The translations under genes were made by a program, and so were the position numbers. A DNA stretch of 64,000 bases from Vreelandella stevensii S18214 (GTDB lineage: Bacteria; Pseudomonadota; Gammaproteobacteria; Pseudomonadales; Halomonadaceae), in the NCBI RefSeq assembly GCF_000275725.1, contig NZ_AJTS01000013.1, forward strand, positions 1-64,000. Reading direction: 5' to 3'. Of this stretch, positions 29,087 through 39,414 are shown piece by piece (the stretch's first letter is position 1; every line of letters begins with the position of its first letter). The notes under the pieces are model-generated. The model ran no database searches, was not told where the DNA came from, and was given only the letters and a program-made list of their open reading frames with translations.

Positions 29087-30004
29087 CTAGCCGGGAGTGC
29101 GCTGTGTGCACCCTCTGGCCAGCGCCACTTTGGCGCTGGGCTGGCGGCCCAACTGCCGCGTGATCCAGTCGCCGGTGTCGATCACCGCTTGCAGGTCGAT
29201 GCCGGTCTCGATGCCGAGTCCTTGCAGCAGGTACAGCACGTCTTCCATGGCCACGTTGCCGGAGGCACCCTTGGCATAGGGGCAGCCACCGAGGCCTGCC
29301 GTGGCGGCATCGATGACGCCGACGCCCTCTTCCAGTACGGCGTACAGGTTGGCGATGGCCATGCCGTAAGTGTCATGGAAATGCGCGGCTAGCCGTTCGA
29401 TGGGCACGTGTTGAACGGTGGCTTCGATCATGCGTTTGGCGGCCAGCGGCGTGCCGGTACCGATGGTGTCCCCGAGGGAAATCTCGTAACAGCCCATGTC
29501 GTAGAGCGCTTTCGCCACCTCGGCGACTTTCTGCGGGGCGATGTCCCCTTCGTAGGGGCACCCCAGCACGCAGGAGACGTAGCCACGCACTCGCACGCCT
29601 GCCTCGTTGGCCCGTGCGAGCACTGGCTCAAAGCGTGCCAGCGACTCGGTGATCGAGCAGTTGATGTTCTTCTGCGAGAACGCTTCCGAGGCGGCGCCAA
29701 ACACGGCGACCTCCTCGACGCCCACGTCCAGAGCGCCTTCCAGCCCCTTCAGGTTTGGCGTGAGGGCGGAATACACCACGCCGGGCTGGCGCTTGATGCC
29801 GCGCATCACCTCGGCGGCATCGCCCATCTGCGGTACCCACTTGGGAGAAACGAAGCTGGCGGCTTCGATATGCCGCAGGCCGGCGGCTGCCAGGCGCTCG
29901 ATCAGCGCGATCTTGGTGGCAGTGGGCACCAGGGTGCCCGGTTCGTTCTGCAGCCCGTCACGAGGGGCCATTTCAAACAGCTTGATAGCCGTAGGCAGTG
30001 CCAT
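29087..30004 (-). CDS. liuE: hydroxymethylglutaryl-CoA lyase
   Basis: A 305-residue TIM-barrel lyase that splits HMG-CoA into acetoacetate and acetyl-CoA, the last step of leucine breakdown. The N-terminal motif EMAPRDGLQNEPG and the catalytic cysteine loop GLGGCPYAKGASGNVA are diagnostic, and HFHDTYGMA supplies metal ligands. The ATG at 30004 begins MALPTAIKLFEMAPRD; in-frame codons farther upstream fall inside liuD and are rejected. Confidence 0.94.
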   Translation of the reverse strand: MALPTAIKLFEMAPRDGLQNEPGTLVPTATKIALIERLAAAGLRHIEAASFVSPKWVPQMGDAAEVMRGIKRQPGVVYSALTPNLKGLEGALDVGVEEVAVFGAASEAFSQKNINCSITESLARFEPVLARANEAGVRVRGYVSCVLGCPYEGDIAPQKVAEVAKALYDMGCYEISLGDTIGTGTPLAAKRMIEATVQHVPIERLAAHFHDTYGMAIANLYAVLEEGVGVIDAATAGLGGCPYAKGASGNVAMEDVLYLLQGLGIETGIDLQAVIDTGDWITRQLGRQPSAKVALARGCTQRTPG

Positions 30005-30014
30005 GGAAAAGCTC

Positions 30015-32051
30015 CTATTCGCTGGGGGCAAAGTCGAGCAGCACGTCACCCTGGCTGACCGTGTCGCCTGCCTGGAAGTGGAACGTGGCCACGCTGCCGT
30101 GGGTCGGTGCCGTCATGGTGTGCTCCATTTTCATGGCCTCCATGACCATCAAGGGCATGCCTTTTTCTACCGTGGTGCCGGGTTCGACCAGCAGCGCCAC
30201 GACGGTGCCGTGCATGGGGGCGGTAAGGGTCGCCTCGGTTTCCTGATGGCCGTGGTCGATGGCGTCGATACGCTGCCAGAGCAGGCGGGTTTCGCCGCTG
30301 GGCTCGGCCATCACGACGACATTGCCGTCCCGATAGGCCTGCAGGCGACGGCGATGGCCGTCGAGGGTCACCGCCACCGCATCGCCTGCCATCGGTTGCA
30401 GGCTGGCGCTGAGCGTTTGCTCGCCGATGGTCAGCTGCCACTGGGCGTCCAGGCTCGTGCGTTTGCCCTCCACCACGACCAGGCTGTCACTCTCCGAGCC
30501 TTGTGCCGCGCTGGGGTCGCACAGCGTGATGCGGATGGTGTGCGGGGCATTGAGCCGGAAGCCGTCGTGGCGGTCCCAGGGCGAGTCGCTTTCGCACTCC
30601 TGAGCCAGCTGGTGCAGCCCGATCAGCGCTGCGCTGGCATAGTCCTGCGTGGTGTAGCGACGTGGCGCGAACAGCGTCGCTTCGTTGCGTTCGATGAAGC
30701 GCGTGTCTAGCTCGACGTTCTTGAAGCCGGGGTGATTGGCCAGCCGCTGCAGGAAGGCGCGGTTGGTCACCACTCCCTGCACATCCAGCGCGGCCAGCGC
30801 CCGGTTCAAGGTGGCCAGCGCGGCGTCGCGGTCGACACCGTGCACGATCAACTTGGCCAGCATGGGGTCGTAGTGCATCGACACGCGATCGCCGCTCTCC
30901 ACGCCGCTGTCCAGGCGCACCTGGTCGGCGGCCAGGCCCGCGCCTTCGGTGTCCAGTTCGAAGCGGGCCAGCAGGCCGGTGGCAGGCAAGAAGTCCTGCT
31001 CCGGGTCCTCGGCGTAGAGCCTCGCCTCGAAGCTGTGACCGGTGATGGTCAGCTCGTCCTGGTGACAGGGCAGCGGCTCGCCCATGGCGACTCTCAATTG
31101 CCACTCCACCAGATCCTGGCCGGTGATCATCTCGGTGACGGGGTGCTCCACCTGCAGGCGGGTGTTCATCTCCATGAAGTAGAACGAGCCGTCGGCGTCC
31201 AGAAGGAACTCCACCGTGCCCGCGCCCACGTAGCCGATCTCCTTGGCAGCGCGAACGGCGGCCTCGCCCATGGCAGAGCGCAGCTCGGGCGTCATGCCGG
31301 GGGCGGGGGCTTCTTCAATGACTTTCTGGTGGCGACGCTGCACGCTGCAGTCGCGCTCGAAGAGGTACACGCCTTGGCCGTAGCGGTCACAAAAGACCTG
31401 TACCTCTACATGGCGGGGCTGCACCAGATACTTTTCGATCAGCATGCGGTCGTCGCCAAAGGCGGCTTTCGATTCCCGGCGGCAGCCGTCCAGCGCTGCC
31501 TTGAAGCCTTCGCCGCTTTCGACCACGCGCATGCCCTTGCCGCCGCCGCCTGCGCTGGCCTTCAGCATCACCGGGTAGCCAATCTTGTCGGCTTCGGCGC
31601 GCAGCAGGGCGTCATCCTGGTCGTCGCCATGATAGCCCGGTACCAGCGGCACCCCCGCGTTGGCCATGCGTGCCTTGGCCGCCGATTTGTCGCCCATGGC
31701 GGCAATGGCGGAAGCGGGCGGGCCAACGAAGGTAATACCGGCCTGTTCCAGCGCTTTGACGAAGGTGCCGTTTTCGGACAGAAAGCCGTAACCGGGGTGA
31801 ATGGCGCCGGTGCCGGTGCGTTGGGCGGCGTCGATCACTGCCTCGATGTTCAGGTAGCTTTCTCGGGCGGCCGCCGGGCCAAGACGCACGGCCTCGTCGG
31901 CTTCCCGCACATGGCGGGCGGTGGCATCGGCATCCGAGTAGACCGCCACGGTTTTCAGCCCCAGGCGGCGGGCGGTGCGCATCACGCGGCAGGCAATTTC
32001 ACCCCGGTTGGCTACCAGTAGGGTATCGAAGGGGGTCGGGGTAGGCGTCAT
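30015..32051 (-). CDS. liuD: methylcrotonyl-CoA carboxylase, biotin-containing alpha subunit
   Basis: A 678-residue biotin carboxylase that carries CO2 on biotin to 3-methylcrotonyl-CoA. The biotin carboxylase ATP-grasp domain occupies about residues 1-450 (LVANRGEIACRVMRTAR, GGGGKGMRVV, FMEMNTRLQVEHPVTE), followed by a linker domain and a C-terminal biotinyl domain with the modified Lys641 in VMEAMKMEHTM. It overlaps liuC by four bases (ATGA). Position between liuC and liuE identifies it as the leucine-pathway carboxylase rather than acetyl- or propionyl-CoA carboxylase. Confidence 0.93.
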   Translation of the reverse strand: MTPTPTPFDTLLVANRGEIACRVMRTARRLGLKTVAVYSDADATARHVREADEAVRLGPAAARESYLNIEAVIDAAQRTGTGAIHPGYGFLSENGTFVKALEQAGITFVGPPASAIAAMGDKSAAKARMANAGVPLVPGYHGDDQDDALLRAEADKIGYPVMLKASAGGGGKGMRVVESGEGFKAALDGCRRESKAAFGDDRMLIEKYLVQPRHVEVQVFCDRYGQGVYLFERDCSVQRRHQKVIEEAPAPGMTPELRSAMGEAAVRAAKEIGYVGAGTVEFLLDADGSFYFMEMNTRLQVEHPVTEMITGQDLVEWQLRVAMGEPLPCHQDELTITGHSFEARLYAEDPEQDFLPATGLLARFELDTEGAGLAADQVRLDSGVESGDRVSMHYDPMLAKLIVHGVDRDAALATLNRALAALDVQGVVTNRAFLQRLANHPGFKNVELDTRFIERNEATLFAPRRYTTQDYASAALIGLHQLAQECESDSPWDRHDGFRLNAPHTIRITLCDPSAAQGSESDSLVVVEGKRTSLDAQWQLTIGEQTLSASLQPMAGDAVAVTLDGHRRRLQAYRDGNVVVMAEPSGETRLLWQRIDAIDHGHQETEATLTAPMHGTVVALLVEPGTTVEKGMPLMVMEAMKMEHTMTAPTHGSVATFHFQAGDTVSQGDVLLDFAPSE

Positions 32052-32872
32052 GAGCGTGGCTCCGCGGCGTGTTGGTGTTCTTCGGGGGATGTCCAGGCGG
32101 GGCGGCGCTTGTCGAAAAAGCTGGCCAGGCCCTCCTGGCCTTCTTCACTGACCCGCAGTTGGGCGATGACCTGGCAGGTGTGCTCGCGGGTGGCATCCGA
32201 GTCCGGGGCCTGAGCCACGCTGGCCAGCAGGGCTTTGGTTGCCCGCTGCGCCTGAGGAGAGCCCTTGGCCAGGGTGTCGATCATGGTATCGATGGCGTGA
32301 TCCAGCGCATCGTGTTCGACCACCTGGTGGGCGAGCCCCAGCTGCAGCGCGGTGGGGGCATCCATGATTTCGGCGCTTAGCGCGTAGCGGCGCATCTGCC
32401 GTTGGCCAAGGGCGCGCTGGACGTAAGGGCTGATCACGGCCGGTGACAGGCCGATATTGACCTCCGACAAACAAAACCGAGCCTTCTCGGAAGCGATGAC
32501 GATGTCGCAGCAGGCGGCAAGCCCGACCGCGCCACCGAACGCGGCGCCCTGTACACGGCACAGGGTGGGGCAGGGCAGCGTGTCCAGGCCGTGCATCAGC
32601 GCCGCCAGCTTGTGTGAATCGGCCAGGTTGTCGGCCAGGTCGTAATCGACCATGCGCTTCATCCAGTTCAGGTCCGCACCGGCCGAAAAGCTCTTGCCCT
32701 CGGAGCCGAGGACCACCACGCGCACGTCGCCTGCGCTGGCCAGATCGTGCAGGGTTTCCAGATGACCGTTCAGTTCGGCGATCAAGCGATCGTCAAAGGC
32801 GTTGTGCACCTTTGGGCGGTTCAAGGTCAGCCGGGCGACACCCGATTCGATAACCAGGGTTGAGTAAGCCAT
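32048..32872 (-). CDS. liuC: methylglutaconyl-CoA hydratase (enoyl-CoA hydratase family)
   Basis: A 274-residue crotonase-fold enzyme expected to hydrate 3-methylglutaconyl-CoA to HMG-CoA. The oxyanion motif FSAGADLNWMKRM and the segment GAAFGGAVGLAACCDIVIA, with the acidic residue in LSEVNIGLSPAVISP, match the gammaproteobacterial LiuC type. It lies 10 bases after liuB and overlaps liuD by four bases, in the canonical liuABCDE order. Confidence 0.92.
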   Translation of the reverse strand: MAYSTLVIESGVARLTLNRPKVHNAFDDRLIAELNGHLETLHDLASAGDVRVVVLGSEGKSFSAGADLNWMKRMVDYDLADNLADSHKLAALMHGLDTLPCPTLCRVQGAAFGGAVGLAACCDIVIASEKARFCLSEVNIGLSPAVISPYVQRALGQRQMRRYALSAEIMDAPTALQLGLAHQVVEHDALDHAIDTMIDTLAKGSPQAQRATKALLASVAQAPDSDATREHTCQVIAQLRVSEEGQEGLASFFDKRRPAWTSPEEHQHAAEPRS

Positions 32873-32882
32873 GTGATGCCCC

Positions 32883-34490
32883 TTACATCCGGAACACGCC
32901 GAAGCGCGTCTCTTTGATTTCTGCGTTCATGGCGGCGGCCAACGAGAGACCCAGCACGTCGCGGGTTTGCAGCGGGTCGATGACTCCGTCATCCCACAGG
33001 CGCGCGCTGGCGTAGTAGGGGTGGCCCTGGTGCTCGTACTGGTCGCGGGTGGGCTGTTTGAAGGCCTCTTCGTCTGCCTTGCTCCATTCCCGGCCTTCTC
33101 GTTCGTACTGCTCGCGCTTCACCTGGGAAAGTACGCCTGCTGCCTGCTCGCCGCCCATTACGGAAATACGCGCATTGGGCCACATGAACAGCAGATTGGG
33201 ATCGTAGGCTCGGCCACACATACCGTAGTTGCCAGCACCGAAGCTGCCGCCAATCAGCACGGTGTACTTCGGTACGTTGGCGCAGGCCACGGCGGTGACC
33301 AGCTTGGCGCCGTGCTTGGCGATGCCTTCGTGCTCGTATTTGGAGCCAACCATGAAGCCGGTGATGTTCTGCAGGAAGACCAGCGGAATCTTGCGCTGGG
33401 CACACAGTTCGATGAAATGTGCGCCTTTCACGGCGCTTTCCGAAAACAGCACGCCGTTGTTGGCGACGATACCCACCGGGTAGCCGTGGATATGTGCAAA
33501 GCCGGTCACCAGGGTGTCGCCGTAGTAGCGCTTGAACTCATCGAAATCAGAGCCATCGACAATACGGCCGATCACTTCGCGCACGTCGTAAGGTTTTTTC
33601 AGATCGGTGCCGACGATGCCGTACAGCTCTGCGGGGTCGAGACTTGGCGGCCTGGGGGGTTGCATGGCGAGCTGGCCACGCTTTTGCCAGTTGAGCCGGG
33701 ACACGCAGGCCCGTGCTAGCTGCAGCGCATGGGCGTCGTTTTCGGCGTAGTGGTCGGCCACGCCGCTGATGCGGGTGTGCACATCGGCGCCGCCCAGGTC
33801 TTCAGCGCTGATGTTTTCCCCGGTCGCTGCTTTGACCAGCGGTGGACCGCCCAAAAAGATCGTCCCCTGCTCCTTGACGATAATGGACTCGTCCGCCATG
33901 GCGGGCACATAAGCACCGCCTGCGGTGCAGGAGCCCATGACCACCGCGATTTGCGGGATACCCTCGGCAGAGAGCGTGGCCTGGTTGTAGAAGATCCGGC
34001 CGAAGTGGTCGCGGTCGGGGAAGACCTCGTCCTGGCGGGGCAGGAAAGCCCCGCCGGAATCGACCAGGTAGATGCACGGCAGGCGGTGCTTGCGAGCCAC
34101 TTCCTGGGCGCGCAGGTGCTTTTTCACCGTCAGCGGGAAATAGGTGCCGCCCTTGACCGTGGCATCGTTGGCCACAATCACGCACTCCACCCCCGATACT
34201 CGGCCAATCCCGGTGACCACCCCGGCGGCGGGCACATCGCTGTCGTAAACGTGATGGGCTGCCAGCGCAGAAAATTCCAGAAACGGCGAGCCTTCATCGA
34301 TCAAGTGGTCGATACGGTCACGTACGAACAGCTTGCCACGGCTTTCGTGGCGGCTGCGGGCGTTGGCGCCGCCGCCCTGGGCGATGGCCGCGGTCAGCTC
34401 ACGCAGCTTGTTCACTTCCCCCAGCATGGCGGCCTCGTTGGCCTGAAACACATCGCTGCGCGGGTTGATCTGTGTCGAGAGTGTGCTCAT
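32883..34490 (-). CDS. liuB: methylcrotonyl-CoA carboxylase beta subunit
   Basis: A 535-residue carboxyltransferase subunit that transfers CO2 from biotin to 3-methylcrotonyl-CoA. The two crotonase-like halves carry [37 protein letters not shown] and [18 protein letters not shown], typical for this enzyme. The ATG at 34490 starts [16 protein letters not shown], matching the family; a longer in-frame extension is not supported. It lies between liuA and liuC with short gaps. Confidence 0.94.
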   Translation of the reverse strand: MSTLSTQINPRSDVFQANEAAMLGEVNKLRELTAAIAQGGGANARSRHESRGKLFVRDRIDHLIDEGSPFLEFSALAAHHVYDSDVPAAGVVTGIGRVSGVECVIVANDATVKGGTYFPLTVKKHLRAQEVARKHRLPCIYLVDSGGAFLPRQDEVFPDRDHFGRIFYNQATLSAEGIPQIAVVMGSCTAGGAYVPAMADESIIVKEQGTIFLGGPPLVKAATGENISAEDLGGADVHTRISGVADHYAENDAHALQLARACVSRLNWQKRGQLAMQPPRPPSLDPAELYGIVGTDLKKPYDVREVIGRIVDGSDFDEFKRYYGDTLVTGFAHIHGYPVGIVANNGVLFSESAVKGAHFIELCAQRKIPLVFLQNITGFMVGSKYEHEGIAKHGAKLVTAVACANVPKYTVLIGGSFGAGNYGMCGRAYDPNLLFMWPNARISVMGGEQAAGVLSQVKREQYEREGREWSKADEEAFKQPTRDQYEHQGHPYYASARLWDDGVIDPLQTRDVLGLSLAAAMNAEIKETRFGVFRM

Positions 34491-34512
34491 GGCGCAAACC
34501 TTCCTGAGTCGA

Positions 34513-35688
34513 TTAATGGCTTTCGGTGAAGAGTTCGCGACCAATCAGCATGCGGCGAATTTCGCTGGTACCGGCGCCAATTTCGTAGAGCTTCGCATCG
34601 CGCAGCAGGCGGCCGGTGGGGTATTCGTTGATGTAGCCATTGCCGCCCAGCAGTTGAATGGCGTCCAGCGCGACCTGGGTGGCCTTTTCAGCACAATACA
34701 GAATCACCCCGGCGGCATCCTTGCGCGAGGTCTGGCCCCGGTCGCAGGCGCTGGCCACGGCATACAGGTAAGCGCGGCAAGCATTCAGCGTGGTGTACAT
34801 GTCGGCTACTTTGCCCTGTACCAGCTGGAACTCGCCGATGGATTGGTTGAACTGCTTGCGCTCGTGGATATAGGGAATGACCACGTCCATGGCGGCCTGC
34901 ATGATGCCGATGGGGCCAGCGGCCAGCACGGCACGCTCGTAATCCAGTCCGCTCATCAACACCCGCACGCCCTTGCCTACCTCGCCCAGCACGTTCTCCG
35001 CGGGCACGCGGCAGTTCTGAAACACCAGCTCGCAGGTGTTGGAACCGCGCATGCCCAGCTTGTCGAGCTTCTGGGCGGTGGAGAAGCCGGGCATGCCTTT
35101 CTCGATGATGAACGCGGTGATGCCCTTGGAGCCTGCTTCCGGGTCGGTCTTGGCGTAGACCACCAGCACGTCGGCATCGGGGCCGTTGGTGATCCACATC
35201 TTGTTGCCGTTGAGCACGTAGTGGTCGCCATCTTCCTTGGCGCGCAGCTGCATCGACACTACATCGGAACCGGCACCCGGCTCCGACATGGCCAGCGCGC
35301 CCACGTGCTCACCGCTGATCAGTTTGGGCAGGTATTTGGCTTTCTGCTCGGCGGAGGCGTTGATCTTCAATTGGTTGACGCACAGGTTGGAATGCGCGCC
35401 ATAGGAGAGGGCCACCGACGCACTGGCACGGGAGATCTCTTCCATGGCAATGCAGTGCGCCAGATAGCCCATGCCGCTACCGCCATCCTCTTCCGGGACG
35501 GTAATGCCCAGCAGCCCCATGTCACCAAACTTCTGCCACAGGTCGTTGGGGAACTCGTTGTTACGGTCGATCTCGGCGGCTCTGGGCGCGATTTCGCTGG
35601 CGGCAAACGCATTGACCTGTTCGCGTAGCATGTTCAGCTCGTCGTCGAGGCCAAAATTCAGTTCTGTATAGTGGGAAAACATGCTCAA
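34513..35688 (-). CDS. liuA: isovaleryl-CoA dehydrogenase
   Basis: A 391-residue FAD acyl-CoA dehydrogenase for the first committed step of leucine breakdown. The family box [14 protein letters not shown] and the flavin-contact region [25 protein letters not shown] are clear. The glutamate in [14 protein letters not shown] is the catalytic base peculiar to isovaleryl-CoA dehydrogenases, separating it from medium/short-chain homologues. It is the first structural gene after liuR. Confidence 0.94.
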   Translation of the reverse strand: MSMFSHYTELNFGLDDELNMLREQVNAFAASEIAPRAAEIDRNNEFPNDLWQKFGDMGLLGITVPEEDGGSGMGYLAHCIAMEEISRASASVALSYGAHSNLCVNQLKINASAEQKAKYLPKLISGEHVGALAMSEPGAGSDVVSMQLRAKEDGDHYVLNGNKMWITNGPDADVLVVYAKTDPEAGSKGITAFIIEKGMPGFSTAQKLDKLGMRGSNTCELVFQNCRVPAENVLGEVGKGVRVLMSGLDYERAVLAAGPIGIMQAAMDVVIPYIHERKQFNQSIGEFQLVQGKVADMYTTLNACRAYLYAVASACDRGQTSRKDAAGVILYCAEKATQVALDAIQLLGGNGYINEYPTGRLLRDAKLYEIGAGTSEIRRMLIGRELFTESH

Positions 35689-35752
35689 TCACCTTGTTGT
35701 CGTTGCTTGTTGATTGTTAGTGGGCCGTGTCTGCTGGCGGTATTCGGGCGGC

Positions 35753-36157
35753 TTATTTGGAAATGGCCGGGTGTTTCTCGTTCAACTCTTCCAGCGCCTG
35801 GCGGCAGCGGATTTCGGCGCTCTCCAGCTCCAGTTGCACCATGGTGATGTCTTTCATCTGCTGCTCCAGCGCGGCCTTGCGTTCGCCGATCTTGCTGAGC
35901 ATCAGGTGCAACTGCTTTTCGCTGCCGCTGCGGGTTTCGTCCCACAGCTCGAACAGTTCGCGAATCTCGGCCAGTGAAAAGCCCAGCCGTTTGCCGCGCA
36001 GGGTCAGTTTCAGGCGTACGCGGTCCTTGCTGCTGTAAATGCGTGTTTGCCCACGGCGAGAAGGGTGCAGCAGCTCCTGATCTTCATAAAAACGGATGCT
36101 GCGCGTGGTGACATCGAACTCGCTGGCCAACTCGCTGATCGTGTAGGTTTTGCTCAT
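35753..36157 (-). CDS. liuR: MerR-family regulator LiuR
   Basis: A 134-residue MerR-type regulator. The winged helix is YTISELASEFDVTTRSIRFYEDQELL, followed by RRGQTRIYSSKDRVRLKL and a coiled-coil dimerisation region with EKQLHLMLSKIGERKAALEQQM. LiuR is the known controller of leucine/isovalerate genes in gammaproteobacteria. The ATG at 36157 (MSKTYTISEL) is preferred over an upstream in-frame codon. A perfect 16-bp palindrome lies 64 bases upstream. Confidence 0.9.
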   Translation of the reverse strand: MSKTYTISELASEFDVTTRSIRFYEDQELLHPSRRGQTRIYSSKDRVRLKLTLRGKRLGFSLAEIRELFELWDETRSGSEKQLHLMLSKIGERKAALEQQMKDITMVQLELESAEIRCRQALEELNEKHPAISK

Positions 36158-36220
36158 GATCGTTATTCTCGTCGATAGGGGAATGTCCCTATGGAACACT
36201 GACCCTGAGGCTAAAACAAG

Positions 36221-36236
36221 TTTACGTTAACGTAAA
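36221..36236. promoter_or_regulatory. LiuR-type operator 1 (before liuR)
   Basis: TTTACGTTAACGTAAA is a perfect 16-bp palindrome in the 311-base gap between the divergent liuR and livG genes. MerR-family regulators bind such dyads in promoters, and an ACGT-NN-ACGT core recurs before livG and before the valine genes. Confidence 0.7.
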
Positions 36237-36387
36237 GTAGCGGATGGCTATCGTTGGTAAGCGTTTAAAATTTACAAGCTGTTGAAATTTAATGGTTTCA
36301 GCGTTTTAAGGCGCCGCGCTATCGTGGTGCGTAGACCAAAGTTGTAATTGTAATACCCGGTGATGGGTTGCTAGTTTGCACCTACAG

Positions 36388-36403
36388 CTTACGTTCAGGT
36401 AAG
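36388..36403. promoter_or_regulatory. LiuR-type operator 2 (before livG)
   Basis: CTTACGTTCAGGTAAG matches operator 1 at 12 of 16 positions and keeps the dyad form (CTTACNTNNAGGTAAG). It lies 65 bases before livG. Nothing else is recognisable in 36237-36468 apart from AT-rich promoter-like DNA. Confidence 0.5.
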
Positions 36404-36468
36404 GATGCGTTGCCGGTTACTCCGCTGCGCTTCCCACCCTACAAGAACAACAAGAGGCGTCCTACCTC

Positions 36469-37257
36469 ATGCGTGCAGATGAAGTGACCCAGGGGCCAGT
36501 GCTCGAAACGCGAGGGCTGACCAAAGAGTTTCGCGGCTTTACGGCCGTGGATAACGTCAACCTACAGGTGCAGGAAGGGCATATCCACGCCCTGATCGGC
36601 CCCAACGGTGCCGGCAAAACCACGGTGTTCAACCTGCTCACCAAGTTCCTCCCTCCAACGCGCGGTGAGATTCTCTACCGTGGCCAGCCGATTACCAGCA
36701 AGAAATCCAATGACATTGCCCAGCTGGGCCTGGTGCGCTCGTTTCAGATTTCGGCGGTGTTTGCGCACATGACGGCGCTGGAAAACGTACGCGTTGCGCT
36801 ACAGCGTCAGTTGGGTACGTCGTTTCATTTCTGGAAGTCCGAAAAAACGCTGGATCACCTCAATGATCGTGCGCTGGCCTTGTTGGATGAAGTGGGGCTG
36901 CGCGAGTATGCCGATACATTGACGGTTGAAATGCCCTATGGCCGCAAGCGCGCCCTGGAGGTAGCGACCACTCTGGCGCTGGACCCCAGCATGATGCTGC
37001 TGGACGAGCCCACCCAGGGCATGGGTGCCGAAGACGTGGACCGCATTGTGGCGTTGATCAAGCGCGTTTCCCAGGGGCGTACCGTGCTGATGGTGGAGCA
37101 CAACCTGAGCGTGGTCAGCCGCTTGTGTGACCGCATTACGGTATTGGCCCGAGGCGCGGTATTGGCGGAAGGCGACTACGACAGCGTTTCCCGCAACCCG
37201 CTGGTACGTGAAGCCTATATGGGCAGCGAAGCTGCCAGTGAGGAGGCCGCCGTATGA
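36469..37257 (+). CDS. livG: branched-chain amino acid ABC transporter ATPase LivG
   Basis: A 262-residue ABC ATPase of the HAAT family. Walker A is GPNGAGKTT (about residues 43-51), the Q-loop lies in VRSFQISAVF, and Walker B is MMLLDEPTQGMG. The signature region is the family's altered form around VEMPYGRKRALEVATTLA. It overlaps livF by four bases (ATGA). With livF, the binding protein, livH and livM it forms a complete importer set, probably for leucine, valine, isoleucine or related acids. Confidence 0.9.
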   Translation: MRADEVTQGPVLETRGLTKEFRGFTAVDNVNLQVQEGHIHALIGPNGAGKTTVFNLLTKFLPPTRGEILYRGQPITSKKSNDIAQLGLVRSFQISAVFAHMTALENVRVALQRQLGTSFHFWKSEKTLDHLNDRALALLDEVGLREYADTLTVEMPYGRKRALEVATTLALDPSMMLLDEPTQGMGAEDVDRIVALIKRVSQGRTVLMVEHNLSVVSRLCDRITVLARGAVLAEGDYDSVSRNPLVREAYMGSEAASEEAAV

Positions 37258-38000
37258 AGACCGCAGAAGCCCTCGAACATCCGGCCGCAGAGACCCAAAG
37301 CCTGGAAATGCTCCGCGTGCAGGACCTGCATGCCTTCTATGGCGAGTCGCATATCCTTCATGGGGTCAATTTCAACGTCAAGCGGGGCGAGCTGGTGACA
37401 CTGCTGGGTCGCAACGGTGCAGGGCGTAGCACCACGCTAAAGTCCATCATGAACATGGTGGGGCGCCGCACCGGCTCCATCGTCATCAATGGCAGCGAAA
37501 CCCTGCGCATGAAGCCTCACCATATTCCTCGTCTGGGTATTGGCTACTGCCCTGAAGAGCGCGGCATCTTCGCCAGCCTGGACGTGCACGAAAACCTGCT
37601 GCTGCCGCCCACGGTGCGCTCCGGTGGAATGAGCCTGGATGAGATCTATGCCATGTTCCCCAACCTGTACGAGCGGCGCAAGAGTCAGGGAACCCGACTC
37701 TCTGGCGGTGAACAGCAGATGCTGGCCATGGCGCGCATTCTGCGCACTGGTGCGCGGCTGCTGCTGCTCGATGAGATTACCGAAGGCCTGGCCCCGGTCA
37801 TCGTGCAGAAGCTGGGCGAAGTGCTGGTGCAGCTGAAAGAGCGGGGCATGACCATCGTACTGGTCGAGCAGAACTTCCGTTTTGCCGCGCCGCTGGCCGA
37901 CCGCCATTTCGTCATGGATCACGGCCAGATCGTCGAAGAGATCACGGCGGCGCAGCTGCCTTCGCGCCGCGAGCATTTGAACAGCATGCTGGGGGTATAG
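37254..38000 (+). CDS. livF: branched-chain amino acid ABC transporter ATPase LivF
   Basis: A 248-residue ABC ATPase, partner of LivG. Walker A reads GRNGAGRSTT, with arginine where lysine is usual; Walker B is LLLLDEITEGLAP and the signature is RLSGGEQQMLAMARIL. The K-to-R change may be a subfamily trait of LivF-type subunits or may lower ATPase activity. The first 18 residues or so form an unusual acidic extension before LEMLRVQDLHAFYG. It overlaps livG by four bases. Confidence 0.88.
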   Translation: MKTAEALEHPAAETQSLEMLRVQDLHAFYGESHILHGVNFNVKRGELVTLLGRNGAGRSTTLKSIMNMVGRRTGSIVINGSETLRMKPHHIPRLGIGYCPEERGIFASLDVHENLLLPPTVRSGGMSLDEIYAMFPNLYERRKSQGTRLSGGEQQMLAMARILRTGARLLLLDEITEGLAPVIVQKLGEVLVQLKERGMTIVLVEQNFRFAAPLADRHFVMDHGQIVEEITAAQLPSRREHLNSMLGV

Positions 38001-38125
38001 ACACCGCACACAACATATCCTTTAACCGCACTACTCAGGCTCCACTCGAACACCACTATTGAATGTCCGCATTACAACAGCGTCCGCATCACAACAACAA
38101 AGGCCCCCAGGGCCAGGAGACGAAC

Positions 38126-39349
38126 ATGATCTTTACCAGAAAAACGTTGGCCGCCAGCATTGCCGTGGCTGCCACTGCCAGCATGATGGCCTCTGCCGCC
38201 CAGGCCGAGATCAGCGACGGCGAAGTGCGCATTGGCTATCTGGCCGATATGTCGGGCACCTACCGAGATCTGGCGGGTCCGGGTGGTCAAACGGCCATGG
38301 AGATGGCCGTGGCCGACTTTGGTGGCAGCGTCAACGGTGCCCCCATCGTGATTTTCAGCGCCGACGACCGCAATAGCGCGGACGTTGGCGCCAATACCGT
38401 GCGCGAGTGGATCGATCAGCGCAACGTGGACATGGTGGGCGGTCTGGTGGCCTCGTCGGTAACCATCGCCGTGACCCGCGTGCTGGAAGAGAGCAACGGC
38501 CTGGGAATCGTGTCCGGGTCTGCGGCTTCCAGTATCACCAACGAACACTGCACCCCCAATCACATTCACTGGGTCTACGACACTTACCCGCTGGCCAATG
38601 GTACGGCGCGTGCCGTAGTGGAGCAGGGGGGCGATACCTGGTTCATGCTGACCGCTGATTACGCCTTTGGTCACGCTCTGGAAGGCGACGTGACTCGTGT
38701 GGTGGCCGTCAATGGCGGTGAAGTGGTGGGCGGTGTCCGTCACCCGTTCCCCACCAGCGACTTCTCCTCCTACATTCTTCAGGCCCAGGGGTCCGGTGCC
38801 AAGATCGTGGGTCTGGCGAATGCCGGGGCAGACACCGTGAATGCCATCACCACGGCGAGCCAGTTCGGCCTGACCCAAAGCGGCCAGCAACTGGCGGGCC
38901 TGCTGATCTTCCTCAACGACGTGCACGCGCTGGGCCTGGAAGCCACCCAAGGGCTGCTGCTGACTACTGGCTGGTACTGGGACATGGACGACGAGTCGCG
39001 TGAGTGGTCCGAGCGCTATTACGAGCAGGTGGGTCGCATGCCGACCATGGTTCAGGCCGGTATCTACTCCAGCACCATGCATTACCTCAAGGCCGTAGAA
39101 GCGGCAGGCACCGATGACCCGGAGACCGTGCGTGCGCAAATGGCCGAGATGCCGGTAGAGGACTTCTTTGCCCGCAATGGCCGTATTCGTGAAGATGGCC
39201 GCATGATTCACGACATGTATCTGGCCCAGGTGAAAACGCCGGAAGAATCGACCGGTGAATGGGACTTGTACGAGATCCTCAGCACCATTCCCGCCGAAGA
39301 AGCCTACCGCCCGCTCTCTGAAAGCCAGTGTTCGCTGGTGAACAACTGA
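38126..39349 (+). CDS. periplasmic substrate-binding protein of the HAAT importer
   Basis: A 407-residue periplasmic-binding-protein fold of the Leu/Ile/Val or amide-binding type. The ATG at 38126 follows AGGAGA and starts a signal peptide (MIFTRKTLAASIAVAATASM, cut after AQA). The mature protein begins EISDGEVRIGYLADMSGTYRDLAG and contains GLVASSVTIAVTRVLEES, a typical ligand-pocket region. It lies between the ATPases and the permeases. The exact ligand is not readable; the adjacent catabolic genes point to branched-chain amino acids or acids. Confidence 0.85.
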   Translation: MIFTRKTLAASIAVAATASMMASAAQAEISDGEVRIGYLADMSGTYRDLAGPGGQTAMEMAVADFGGSVNGAPIVIFSADDRNSADVGANTVREWIDQRNVDMVGGLVASSVTIAVTRVLEESNGLGIVSGSAASSITNEHCTPNHIHWVYDTYPLANGTARAVVEQGGDTWFMLTADYAFGHALEGDVTRVVAVNGGEVVGGVRHPFPTSDFSSYILQAQGSGAKIVGLANAGADTVNAITTASQFGLTQSGQQLAGLLIFLNDVHALGLEATQGLLLTTGWYWDMDDESREWSERYYEQVGRMPTMVQAGIYSSTMHYLKAVEAAGTDDPETVRAQMAEMPVEDFFARNGRIREDGRMIHDMYLAQVKTPEESTGEWDLYEILSTIPAEEAYRPLSESQCSLVNN

Positions 39350-39414
39350 TCGGCACGTCACGCTGAACAGCACCAGGCGGGCAGCCCCCGCCTGGTGACA
39401 AGGAGAATCACACC

